Source of the DNA: Ancylomarina sp048268005
GTDB taxonomy: Bacteria > Bacteroidota > Bacteroidia > Bacteroidales > Marinifilaceae
Reading direction: 5' to 3'
NCBI GenBank assembly: GCA_048268005.1
Contig: JBLWWJ010000002.1
Coordinates: 496,001 to 560,000, forward strand
DNA length: 64,000 nucleotides
In this document: positions 17,049 to 25,560 of the stretch, in pieces
Numbering within the stretch: the first letter of the stretch is position 1
Layout of the letters: every line of letters starts with the position of its first letter
The notes under the pieces: generated by a model
What the model saw: only the letters and a program-made list of their open reading frames with translations
Databases searched by the model: none
Told to the model about the DNA's origin: nothing
Made by a program: the position numbers and the translations under genes

Positions 17049-19055
17049 TTACTCTTCTATTGGTGTCAATTCGATAGCCTGACCGCCACCGGCTGCCAAA
17101 TGTATTTTTAATATAGATTGTGAATCAACTTCCTGTTTAGTAATTGTGTAAGAGTAAGGATTACTTTTCCAATCAGTTTGAGCAGTATCGGCATATATTG
17201 TTGCGAGGTATTTTTTATTAGGATCCAAAAAGTTTAGAGAAACACTTAAGTCTCTTTCCTTCTCGTTGGTAATACTTCCCAAAAACCAGCGTTCACCTTT
17301 TCGTTCTTTTCGAGCCATTGTAATGTACTGCTCGATTTCACCGTTTAGTGCGATGGATTGTTCCCAATCCACAGCCACACTTTTAATGAAATCGAAAGCG
17401 GGATGATTCCTGTAGTTTTCCTGAAGATCAGCAGCCATCTGAACGGGACTGTAAATAACCACATATAGGGCCAACTGCTTTGCCAAAGTGGTGTTGACTC
17501 TTTTATCTTTTATGCCATATTTTTCGTAAGTAAGGCTGAAAATACCTGGTGTGAAATCCATAGGGCCTGCTAACATCCTTGTAAAAGGAAGAATGGTTGT
17601 ATGAGCAGGGGTATTGTTTACCGAAGACCAGGGGGCATTAAATTCCTGCCCTAAAGCGCCTTCACGTGAAAGGAAGTTAGGGTAGGTGCGTCTCAGCCCG
17701 GTTGGTTTAATCGGTTCGTGAGCCACAATACTAATATCTCGTTTTGCTGCTTTCTCGACCACTTTCTGAAAGTGCTTAATCATCCATTGTCCATGGTGAT
17801 ATTGCCCGTTTTTAATGGGGCCCACATAGCCTGTTTTAATTGCGGGAATACCATAATGTTGATAGAAATTTAGTGCTGAATCTAATTGTGATTCATAAAG
17901 TTCAACATTACCTGAAGTTTCGTGATGCCCAATTAAAGCAACTTTCTTTTTTTGACTGTATTTGGTGATTTTTTCCATGTCAAAATCCGGATATGGCTTT
18001 TTAAAATCCCATTCGCCAAATTTTTTCCAGTCAAGGTTCCATCCTTCAACAAGAACTCCATCGAAATGATGATCCGATGCAAAGTCGATCAAATCCATTG
18101 TGTTTTGAGTGGTCGCACCATGCTTGGGTCCGGTAAACCAGGTTTGTTGTCCCAAATGCATACCCCACCAGATACCCATATATTTCATCGGTTTAATCCA
18201 GCTTGTATTTTTAATTTTACAAGGCTCGTTAAGGTTTAGAATGAGTCGTGAATTGATCAGGTCTTTTGCCTCTTTACTGACTTGTATGCTTCGCCAGGGT
18301 GTTTTTAAAGACTTATCAGCTTTCACTTTGATACCGTCGGGCCAGGGCACCAGGTTGCACTCAAGCGAAAAAGGCTGATGCGAATTTCTTTTTAGAGTCA
18401 TAGAAGCGTAATCCACTAAGGCTGCCTCATGAATACTCATATAAACTCCTTTTGGACTGATCATCGTAAAAGGGGTTTGAACTGAATCTATTTCGCTGAT
18501 TAGGTTTGACTGGTAAGGTTTTTCGTAACTGTCATAGTCTACGGGAAACCACCATGCTTTATTGTCAGAGCTAAGATTGAATTGTGTTTTTTCGTCGACT
18601 AATAAAAGGCTGTCTATGCCTTGTTGTTCGGGTAAATTGTATCGGAAGCCGATACCGTCGTTAAAAACGCGGAACTCTATCTGTAATTTCAGGTTTGGAC
18701 TTTGTGTTTGCTGAAAGTTGAGTTTTATATTATTGGACTTTTCCTGAATGAACTGATCTTCTCCCCATACTGTTTCCCAAAGGGTATCGGTCTCACTGAT
18801 ATTAATGCTTTCTAATTTGAAATTCTGACTTGCATTCAGATGGGTAAATTGTAAGCCTAGTTTGGAATTTTGTATCAGAGTGTCGTTGGCAAGTATAAGG
18901 TTATAATAGGGGATTCCGTTTTCCTGACCAATAGTGACGTTAATGTTCTCATCAGGCGATTTGATTGTTATTTGTTGAGGAGATGTACATCCGCTGCCCA
19001 TTAGAGCCAGGAGGGTAGCAAGATAAAAGAATCGTAGTCGTTTTGAAATCTTCAT
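17049..19055 (-). CDS. GH97 alpha-glucosidase, SusB-like (inverting type)
   Basis: The 668-residue protein has a lipoprotein-like leader (Cys23) and the GH97 N-terminal beta-sandwich (about 28-285). The catalytic (beta/alpha)8 barrel follows (about 290-560, opening KYMGIWWGMH), then a C-terminal beta domain. The three acidic positions of inverting, SusB-type enzymes are kept: Glu379 (GHHETSG), Glu447 (VAHEPIKPTG) and Glu471 (GQEFNAPW). The retaining-type nucleophile aspartate is absent (KTGYVG). It should release glucose from alpha-glucosides in the periplasm. It lies 56 bp after GH3, but an intrinsic terminator occupies that gap, so its expression may be partly uncoupled. An alpha-glucosidase in an otherwise beta-glucan operon is unexpected. 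Confidence 0.9.
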   Translation of the reverse strand: MKISKRLRFFYLATLLALMGSGCTSPQQITIKSPDENINVTIGQENGIPYYNLILANDTLIQNSKLGLQFTHLNASQNFKLESINISETDTLWETVWGEDQFIQEKSNNIKLNFQQTQSPNLKLQIEFRVFNDGIGFRYNLPEQQGIDSLLLVDEKTQFNLSSDNKAWWFPVDYDSYEKPYQSNLISEIDSVQTPFTMISPKGVYMSIHEAALVDYASMTLKRNSHQPFSLECNLVPWPDGIKVKADKSLKTPWRSIQVSKEAKDLINSRLILNLNEPCKIKNTSWIKPMKYMGIWWGMHLGQQTWFTGPKHGATTQNTMDLIDFASDHHFDGVLVEGWNLDWKKFGEWDFKKPYPDFDMEKITKYSQKKKVALIGHHETSGNVELYESQLDSALNFYQHYGIPAIKTGYVGPIKNGQYHHGQWMIKHFQKVVEKAAKRDISIVAHEPIKPTGLRRTYPNFLSREGALGQEFNAPWSSVNNTPAHTTILPFTRMLAGPMDFTPGIFSLTYEKYGIKDKRVNTTLAKQLALYVVIYSPVQMAADLQENYRNHPAFDFIKSVAVDWEQSIALNGEIEQYITMARKERKGERWFLGSITNEKERDLSVSLNFLDPNKKYLATIYADTAQTDWKSNPYSYTITKQEVDSQSILKIHLAAGGGQAIELTPIEE

Positions 19056-19075
19056 GGATGCTTATTATTTGATCA

Positions 19076-19101
19076 TAAAAAAGGGGGAATTGCTTCCCCC
19101 T
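19076..19101 (-). terminator. Intrinsic terminator or attenuator between GH3 and GH97
   Basis: On the - strand, AGGGGGAA-GCAA-TTCCCCCT is followed directly by TTTTT, a textbook terminator starting 10 nt after the GH3 stop. The T run ends about 20 nt before the GH97 start codon, leaving little room for a new promoter, so partial read-through is likely. Confidence 0.85.
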
Positions 19102-19111
19102 GTTGTTTTGT

Positions 19112-21382
19112 TTATTTCTCCGCCAGGGGAGCCGTTTGAGTTAGAGTAAAGAGGCTTTCTTTAACATCGTCGGAATTGGTTCCGATGAAGAGTTTGAAAT
19201 CTCCAGCCTCAACGCCGAAGCTCATATCTTTACGATAGAAGGCTAGATCGTCAGCTGAAATTTTGAATTCAAGATCAACAGATTCACCTTTAGCAATAAA
19301 CACTTTTTTAAAGTGTTTTAATTCTTTTACCGGACGGGTTACACTTCCTACTAGGTCCTGTATATATAACTGTACAATTTCTTCACCATCAAAGTTTCCT
19401 GTGTTTTTCACATTGATTTTGGCAGTAATATAATCGTTAACACCCATTTCACGAGTATCAAGTTTAATGTCAGAATATTCAAACGTGGTATAACTTAAAC
19501 CAAATCCAAATGGATATAGAGGTGTGTTTGGGCTATCTAAATATTTCGATGTAAACTTTTGGTCTGGGTTCATAGGACGACCAGTATGTTTCATGTTATA
19601 ATAGATTGGAATTTGACCCACACTTCTAGGGAATGTTACTGTTAGTTTTGCCGATGGGTTATAGTCACCAAACAAAACATCAGCGATAGCAGGACCTGCT
19701 TGTACACCTAAGTGCCATGCTTCTACAATTGCAGGAACATTAGCTGCTTCCCAGTCGATTGTTAGAGGACGACCATTCATCATCACCATGATAACAGGTT
19801 TTCCTGTTTCAACAATTGCCTGAACCAATTCCGGCTGAACACCAGGTAGTTCCAATTCGGTACGACTAGCAGCTTCGCCACTCCAATCGTGAGGTTCTCC
19901 TACCAATAAGACCACTGCATCAGCTTGATTGGCTGTTGCTACAGCCTCGGCAAATCCGGATTTATCTTCTCCAAATAATTTGCTGCCTTCCGCATAAAGT
20001 ATTTCTGTTTTTTTAGAAACAGCTTTTTCAATACCTTCCAATACAGTTACGGCTTTTTCCCATTTACCAGCACCAGACCAGGTTCCGACTAAATCTCTGC
20101 GATTTTTAACGTAAGGTCCAATCAATGCTAATTTCTTGATATCCTTTTTCAAAGGAAGAATTTGATTGTCGTTTTTCAACAATACGATGCTTCGTTTGGC
20201 AAGTTCACGAGAAGCTTTGATGAATTCTGGTTTCATCAAGGTTTTTTTAGCTCTTTTTACATCACTGTATCTGTAAGGATCTTCGAATAAACCTAAGCGA
20301 TATTTCATCTTTAGAATCTGGATAACTGCTGTGTTGATACGAGATTCCAATACCTTACCTTCTTTAACCGATTGTGGTAGGTAATCGTTGAAGATGCCAG
20401 ATTGCATATCCATATCTACACCTGCATTGATAGCAACTTCACCCGCTTCTTTTTCGTCTTTTACGTTACCATGCTCAGTCATTTCCATGATTGAAGTGTA
20501 ATCAGTCACAACAAATCCGTCGAAACCCCACTGCTTTCTCAAAACATCGTCTAGTAAATAATCGTTACCCGTACAAGGTGTTCCATCCAATTCATTAAAC
20601 GATGTCATGAATGTTGCCACACCTGCATTTAAGGCCGCCTTAAAAGGAGGCATATAGGTGTTCCATAACTCTCGGTTCGAAACGTCAACCGTATGGTAAT
20701 CACGACCTGCTTGAGCGACGCCATATGCTGCATAGTGTTTGGCACAGGCCAGCATGGTATTATCAAGACTTAGATCATCACCCTGGAAACCCTGAACACG
20801 AGCTTTGGCAATTTCACAACCTAAGAATACATCTTCTCCGGCACCTTCAGCAATACGTCCCCAACGAGGATCTCTGGCGATGTCAACCATAGGTGCAAAA
20901 GTCCAGTGAAGGCCTTCTGAAGTGGCTTCTATTGCCGCAATTCGGGCACTTTTTTCAATCCAGTCTAAATCCCAAGAACAAGATTCCGCCAAAGGAATAG
21001 GGAAAGTTGTCCAGTGTCCGTGAATCACATCATATCCAAAAAGTAATGGAATACCCAGACGGGTGTTTTCCATATTTTCTTTTTGCAAGCGATAAGTGAA
21101 ATCTGCACTATATGCATTAAATATGGCACCAACTTTTCCTTTCATCACATCTTCAACATAGTTGTTGTTGGTAATGGGGCCTGTAATATCCCAACTGCTC
21201 GAAAATAGAGTGAGTTGTCCTAATTTTTCCTCAAGAGTCATTTTTTTCAAAAGAGAATTTACAAAAGCTTCCATTTTTGCCTCTTTTTCCCAGGGAGTCG
21301 TTTTCTTATTGCCTTTCCCGAAAGAAGACAATGCTCCGCACATCACTAATCCTACTACAAGGAATACAGATTTTAATCGCAT
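19112..21382 (-). CDS. GH3 beta-glucosidase (BglX-like)
   Basis: The 756-residue periplasmic enzyme has a signal peptide (about 1-22), a GH3 N-terminal barrel (about 45-365), an alpha/beta sandwich (about 395-595) and a C-terminal FnIII-like domain (about 650-745). The nucleophile is Asp294 in FVVTDYTSI; the substrate-binding CAKHYAAYG and DPRWGR motifs are intact. The probable acid/base is Glu503 in SGEAASR. It should remove glucose from the ends of beta-gluco-oligosaccharides. Next to a GH144-like endo-beta-1,2-glucanase, sophoro-oligosaccharides are the likeliest substrate, by analogy with GH3 enzymes of known beta-1,2-glucan loci. Linkage specificity cannot be read from the sequence by eye. 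Confidence 0.93.
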   Translation of the reverse strand: MRLKSVFLVVGLVMCGALSSFGKGNKKTTPWEKEAKMEAFVNSLLKKMTLEEKLGQLTLFSSSWDITGPITNNNYVEDVMKGKVGAIFNAYSADFTYRLQKENMENTRLGIPLLFGYDVIHGHWTTFPIPLAESCSWDLDWIEKSARIAAIEATSEGLHWTFAPMVDIARDPRWGRIAEGAGEDVFLGCEIAKARVQGFQGDDLSLDNTMLACAKHYAAYGVAQAGRDYHTVDVSNRELWNTYMPPFKAALNAGVATFMTSFNELDGTPCTGNDYLLDDVLRKQWGFDGFVVTDYTSIMEMTEHGNVKDEKEAGEVAINAGVDMDMQSGIFNDYLPQSVKEGKVLESRINTAVIQILKMKYRLGLFEDPYRYSDVKRAKKTLMKPEFIKASRELAKRSIVLLKNDNQILPLKKDIKKLALIGPYVKNRRDLVGTWSGAGKWEKAVTVLEGIEKAVSKKTEILYAEGSKLFGEDKSGFAEAVATANQADAVVLLVGEPHDWSGEAASRTELELPGVQPELVQAIVETGKPVIMVMMNGRPLTIDWEAANVPAIVEAWHLGVQAGPAIADVLFGDYNPSAKLTVTFPRSVGQIPIYYNMKHTGRPMNPDQKFTSKYLDSPNTPLYPFGFGLSYTTFEYSDIKLDTREMGVNDYITAKINVKNTGNFDGEEIVQLYIQDLVGSVTRPVKELKHFKKVFIAKGESVDLEFKISADDLAFYRKDMSFGVEAGDFKLFIGTNSDDVKESLFTLTQTAPLAEK

Positions 21383-21417
21383 CGAGTTTAATAGTTTTAT
21401 TGGTTATTATCATATTT

Positions 21418-21451
21418 GAATAAAACGGACGATTGCCTGTCCGTTCTATTC
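21418..21451 (-). promoter_or_regulatory. Intercistronic hairpin, SGBP-like gene / GH3
   Basis: A stem of 12 pairs with one mismatch (GAATAAAACGGAC / GTCCGTTCTATTC) and an 8-nt loop begins 13 nt after the stop of the upstream gene. There is no T run, so it looks like a processing or stability element rather than a terminator. Confidence 0.6.
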
Positions 21452-21464
21452 AGTTTTTAATGTT

Positions 21465-22538
21465 TTATTCCCAACGAATATTGTCTAAATAATATTTGTC
21501 AGTCGATCCACCATCTTCTTTCCCTGCATTAAAAAAGAGAACCAGTTTGGTATGATTTTCATTGGCCTGAGAGCTAAAGTCAATCGTGTATTCAGTCCAT
21601 TCGCCAGTTGTTGTTATATCGCTCCAAATCTCATTAGCACCAGAAGTACCTCCTTCAAGTTTAGAAAGGAATTGAACTTTTTTATCAGAATGAATTTGAA
21701 TCTTGAGTTTGTTTTTTGTTGAAAGGTCAATGGCTTGTCCGTAATCAATTAAAAGATGATCCCATGCATTGGTTCCATCATCAGTAAATTCACCAATTTT
21801 CTCACTTTCGTTAATACCACCTTTAAGTGAATTATCGATAGTTATGACTGTTTCCGGGAAAGCATAGTTTTGTTGACATTCAAAATCAGAGATAATGCTC
21901 ATATCTTTTTCAATACCATCACAAGGATCTGTAACGACAGGTAAATTGTTTTCAACGAATTTGATATCATCGATAAAATAGATTTCTTCAGCCTGACCAT
22001 CTTCAGCGCCAGCGTTAAAAAAGAAGATCAGCTTATTGCTGTCCATGTCAATTGCTTCTCTAAAGTTGAACGAATACTCAACCCATTCGCCAGTTGTTTC
22101 AATTTGAACTTGTTGTTCAAAAGCCTGTTCTCCACCTTCTAGTTTAGCAATAAGTATTCCTGTTTTTTCAGAATAAACCTTAATTTTTAAAAGGCTTCTA
22201 TTGGTAAGATCGTATGCCGAATTTAACTCGATAACCATATTATCCCAAGCCTGTGTTCCATTGTCAAGAAACTTGCCAACCTTATTAGAAGTATTAGGCT
22301 CAATTTTACTTGGATTATCTACTACAGTAGCTTGAGTCTCTTTTTCAGCGTCGGCTCCAATAAAGTAGTTCTGCTGGCACTCAAAGTCCGAAACGATACT
22401 CATGTCTTTTACAACATCAGCACATGGATCCACTGGTTCGACAATTAATTCCTCCTCTTTGTCAGATGAACTGCAAGAGATTGTAAATGCTGAAAATACC
22501 GTTAGGATTAGGCTTAAAGGTTTTGTTCTTAGTCTCAT
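21465..22538 (-). CDS. Surface lipoprotein with two tandem CBM-like beta-sandwich repeats
   Basis: The 357-residue protein has a lipobox (AFTISC, Cys22) and a short acidic spacer. Two homologous halves of about 155 residues follow (about 38-195 and 204-357). Each half opens with a C.(D/G).(V/I)..KDMSI(V/I)SDFECQQNY block, continues through (L/F).DGT.AWD and (S/A)KLEGG, has TTGEW(V/T)EY and ends KL(I/V)(L/F)FFNAG.EDG ... YY/YF.D.I. The fold resembles carbohydrate-binding jelly-roll modules. Its position between GH144 and GH3 in the SusCD operon suggests an outer-membrane glycan-binding protein. No enzyme motif is visible, and I cannot name the binding-module family. Confidence 0.75.
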   Translation of the reverse strand: MRLRTKPLSLILTVFSAFTISCSSSDKEEELIVEPVDPCADVVKDMSIVSDFECQQNYFIGADAEKETQATVVDNPSKIEPNTSNKVGKFLDNGTQAWDNMVIELNSAYDLTNRSLLKIKVYSEKTGILIAKLEGGEQAFEQQVQIETTGEWVEYSFNFREAIDMDSNKLIFFFNAGAEDGQAEEIYFIDDIKFVENNLPVVTDPCDGIEKDMSIISDFECQQNYAFPETVITIDNSLKGGINESEKIGEFTDDGTNAWDHLLIDYGQAIDLSTKNKLKIQIHSDKKVQFLSKLEGGTSGANEIWSDITTTGEWTEYTIDFSSQANENHTKLVLFFNAGKEDGGSTDKYYLDNIRWE

Positions 22539-22566
22539 AGGGGTTGTATTTTTATTTGGGTTTAGG

Positions 22567-22614
22567 CAATAAGAATCTAATACAAGGGCAGTATATCCTT
22601 GTATATTCTTATTG
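22567..22614 (-). promoter_or_regulatory. Intercistronic hairpin, GH144 / surface lipoprotein
   Basis: Nested perfect arms CAATAAGAAT / ATTCTTATTG and ATACAAGG / CCTTGTAT, with a 3-nt bulge between them, form an 18-bp stem with a 9-nt loop. It begins 14 nt after the GH144 stop codon. No T run follows on the transcribed strand. Confidence 0.65.
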
Positions 22615-22628
22615 TGAGTAAAAAATAA

Positions 22629-23969
22629 TTACTTGGTTTTGGTCATTCCCGCTTTATCAAGAGCGGTCTGTATTTCAGGGGTTTTCATGAAGGTATCCCA
22701 TATTATACCGGATCTGTAGTTTTCAATCATAACAACGATTGGTCCCTGATCAATGGCCAGGTAAGATTTTGCAACCCAGTTTCTACTAATATTAAAAGCA
22801 TCTTTGAAACCATATTTACCAAATAGGTTTATTTCATCGAGATCTTCATAGAAGAATCGCATGGCTTTTAGAGAAAACTCTGGTGAGTAAACAATAGAAG
22901 ACAAGGCAGCAGTAGGTGTTATGGTTCCATTATCATTGTTCGGTGCATGAGCCATATAGCCATATTGTGGATCATCACTAGCCGTTAAACCCCAACAATT
23001 ATCGCCATAGTAGGCATATTTACTTTGATTGGATTTACACCATTCACGGTTTAGGTCAGTTTGCTTTTTATGACGTTCAAAATATGAAGCGTAACCTGCT
23101 AAAGCCATGTGTTTATCAGTGACATGTGGCGTGAATCCCAGATAGGAATAATGGGTGAAAAATAAAGGTCCTCCATAATCGCCTCTGCTGGTCGGATTTA
23201 ATTCTTTGACATAATTGTTACCAACCCATCCTTTTTCGTATACTGTTTTATCGATAGGATGAGTGGGAGAGGCCAATGCAAGTATATAGCAAATCTGTGT
23301 TTCGTTGAAAGCACGCAATGGCATATTCATTTCAAACTGATAGTTGGGTGACCAGTGCCAAAGCAGGTATTCTCCGGATTGAGCATACCAGTCCCATTCC
23401 ACTTCTTCCCATAAACGTGTAATTGTAGCTCTCAATTTGTTTTCTTCAGCATTGTCAGCATTAAAATACGCTCTGGCTGTCAGTAAACCCTGAATAAGAA
23501 AAGCGGTTTCAACTAAATCTCCTCCATTATCTTTTTGAGAGAATGCGAATGTTTCACCAGTTGAACCGCTTAGCCAGTGTGACCAAACGCCATGATAGCG
23601 GGTGGTTTTATTTTCCAGAAAATCAGTCATCTTAACCAGACGTTTAGCAGCTTGTTGACGCGTAATGAAATTTCTTTCTACTCCCACAACGATGGACATG
23701 ATTCCAAAACCAGTTCCCCCTGTTGTTACTGTATCAAGTTTTTCATTACTTCTTTCACGACTAAGTCCTGAAACAGGGTGAGCAAAATCCCAGAAGTAGG
23801 CAAAATTTGCCTCCTGAACTTTATCCATTAACTGCTCATCGGTGAGTTTCACCTCAGGTGTTTTTTCTTCCTCAGGTATAAAATCGTCCGGAGAGGCATT
23901 TGAACACCCAAATAAAAGGGGGATGATGGATAATAAGTAATATTTGAAAAAAAAGTGTAACATTATCAT
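22629..23969 (-). CDS. GH144-like endo-beta-1,2-glucanase (glycoamylase-like fold)
   Basis: The 446-residue lipoprotein has a lipobox LLFGC (Cys22), an acidic linker and an (alpha/alpha)6-barrel domain (about 42-440) of the PF10091 'glycoamylase-like' type. Signature blocks are ANFAYFWDFAHPVSGLSRER, TGGTGFGIM, YHGVWSHWLSG, the pair Asp151/Glu154 in GGDLVETAF and Glu223 in AFNETQ. These match the positions I recall as functionally important in the characterised GH144 beta-1,2-glucanase. The enzyme would cut the polymer at the cell surface for SusCD import. It sits right after SusD. The PF10091 call is firm; GH144 activity is inferred from family and neighbours. Confidence 0.82.
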   Translation of the reverse strand: MIMLHFFFKYYLLSIIPLLFGCSNASPDDFIPEEEKTPEVKLTDEQLMDKVQEANFAYFWDFAHPVSGLSRERSNEKLDTVTTGGTGFGIMSIVVGVERNFITRQQAAKRLVKMTDFLENKTTRYHGVWSHWLSGSTGETFAFSQKDNGGDLVETAFLIQGLLTARAYFNADNAEENKLRATITRLWEEVEWDWYAQSGEYLLWHWSPNYQFEMNMPLRAFNETQICYILALASPTHPIDKTVYEKGWVGNNYVKELNPTSRGDYGGPLFFTHYSYLGFTPHVTDKHMALAGYASYFERHKKQTDLNREWCKSNQSKYAYYGDNCWGLTASDDPQYGYMAHAPNNDNGTITPTAALSSIVYSPEFSLKAMRFFYEDLDEINLFGKYGFKDAFNISRNWVAKSYLAIDQGPIVVMIENYRSGIIWDTFMKTPEIQTALDKAGMTKTK

Positions 23970-23984
23970 TTTCTATTTAAGTTG

Positions 23985-24017
23985 GGAGACTAGAGGAAGA
24001 GGATTCCTATAGTCTCC
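23985..24017 (-). promoter_or_regulatory. Intercistronic hairpin, SusD / GH144
   Basis: GGAGACTA / TAGTCTCC, stacked (one mismatch) on AGGAA / TTCCT with a 5-nt loop, begins 12 nt after the SusD stop and ends 15 nt before the GH144 start. It has the right position to protect a susCD 3' end or shield the GH144 start region. Confidence 0.65.
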
Positions 24018-24029
24018 AATTTGTTTAAA

Positions 24030-25502
24030 TTAATAACCTGAGTTCTGGATTAATTTACCTTCACTCAATTCAATCTGACGTTGTGGAATTGGAAAAACTT
24101 CATGTTTCCCATCAATAAAGTTTTTGCCATGTGCACGTAATACCTGACCTGCGCGTCCTTGACGAACTAAATCGAAGAAACGGTCATGTTCCATAGCCAA
24201 TTCGACTCTTCTTTCGTGCCAGATTTTTTCTTTTAAGTTATCGGCACTTGCATTGGCTAAGCCAACTCTTGTTCTGACTTTATTTAGAGATGTTAATGCT
24301 GTACCACTCTGACCTAGTTCGTTAGCTGCTTCGGCATGAATTAAAAGCACTTCGGCATAACGGAAAATTCGAATGTTTTTATTTGATTCCCATGCATTAC
24401 CATCGTAGGTTTCTTTAGTTTTACTGAAGTAAGCTTTTTCGTTGTAGCGTGGATTTGGCGTTTCACTATTAATCACGACACCATCCCACAAAGTTTCACC
24501 AGGGTAAATAATAGTAGCATCTTTACGAGGATCACCCACTTCGTAAGAGTTTTCCAAATCTTGAGAAGGCGTGTTGAACCCCCAGCCTAATTGACCTCTT
24601 ACGCCCTGTACTTCGGAATAGCCTCCAATACCTTTATGAGGTTTTTCACCCTTTGCCTGAACTTCAAAAATAGACTCCTGATTATTTTCGCCTGCTTCTC
24701 TCCAGATCATAGCGTAATCATTGGTTAAGGCATATTCATTCGAAAGAATTACTTCATTACTTAGACGCAGAGCTTCTTTCCAATTCTTCTGATACATATA
24801 AACTTTAGCGAGAAATGTTTTGGCAGCTCCCTTAGTTGCACGTCCTAAGTCAGCCGAATTCATTTGACTTCTCTCTTTTAAGTTCTCGACTCCAAATTGT
24901 AGATCAGAGATAATCAACTCGTAAATGGCTTCTTTCGTTGCTCTGGTTCTGGCATTCGTTAAATCGTCAGCATTCAGAGGGTCCGGAACTTTGTCAATTT
25001 TTGGAACGCCTCCAAAGCATCTCACTAAATTCCAATAGAAGTAGGCGCGTAGAAATTTAACTTCTCCTTCAATTCTTTTTTTAGATTCATTCTCATCACT
25101 CATTTTAGCAATGACATCGAGTGCTTTATTGGCAGACATGATGCCACTGTAATTGGCAGCCCAAATGCCATCAAATGAAATATCACTGGCACTAAAAGTG
25201 AAGTTGTCCAGTTTGTCTTTATCTGTACCTGTATCTCCTGGATCGCTACCTTTATCTGCATCGTCAGAGGTAATGCTGGAAACTCCAATCCATGGAAAGA
25301 CATGTTCGTCCCAACTTTGAAGATTGCTATATACGGAGGTGGCCAATTCTGAGGCAGCATTATCCGATGATGAGAAGTAATCTTCAGGCGTTTGATTGAC
25401 CTGAGAGTCGATTTCCAGGAAATCGTCCTGGCAAGATGTGAGTATGAAGCCACAGGAAACAAAGAATCCTGAGATCAATATATTTAAGATACGTTTATTC
25501 AT
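24030..25502 (-). CDS. SusD/RagB-family outer-membrane glycan-binding lipoprotein (PUL1)
   Basis: I take the start at the ATG at 25502 (MNKRILNILI...), 11 codons inside the longest frame, because it gives a normal lipoprotein leader with lipobox ILTSC. The resulting 490 residues show the SusD layout: N-terminal TPR-like helices (e.g. EVKFLRAYFYWNLVRCFGGV), the mid-domain PS..LENSYEVGDPR, and the C-terminal RNIR(I/F)RYAEVLLIHAEA ... ERRVELAMEHDRFFDLVRQG block ending NSGY. It caps the SusC transporter and binds the imported oligosaccharide. The SusC stop lies 58 bp upstream. Confidence 0.93.
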   Translation of the reverse strand: MNKRILNILISGFFVSCGFILTSCQDDFLEIDSQVNQTPEDYFSSSDNAASELATSVYSNLQSWDEHVFPWIGVSSITSDDADKGSDPGDTGTDKDKLDNFTFSASDISFDGIWAANYSGIMSANKALDVIAKMSDENESKKRIEGEVKFLRAYFYWNLVRCFGGVPKIDKVPDPLNADDLTNARTRATKEAIYELIISDLQFGVENLKERSQMNSADLGRATKGAAKTFLAKVYMYQKNWKEALRLSNEVILSNEYALTNDYAMIWREAGENNQESIFEVQAKGEKPHKGIGGYSEVQGVRGQLGWGFNTPSQDLENSYEVGDPRKDATIIYPGETLWDGVVINSETPNPRYNEKAYFSKTKETYDGNAWESNKNIRIFRYAEVLLIHAEAANELGQSGTALTSLNKVRTRVGLANASADNLKEKIWHERRVELAMEHDRFFDLVRQGRAGQVLRAHGKNFIDGKHEVFPIPQRQIELSEGKLIQNSGY

Positions 25503-25560
25503 TTTTTCTAAGTTTTTACTATTGTTAAAAGCCATGCTTAAAATGGTACGTTTTCTATAA

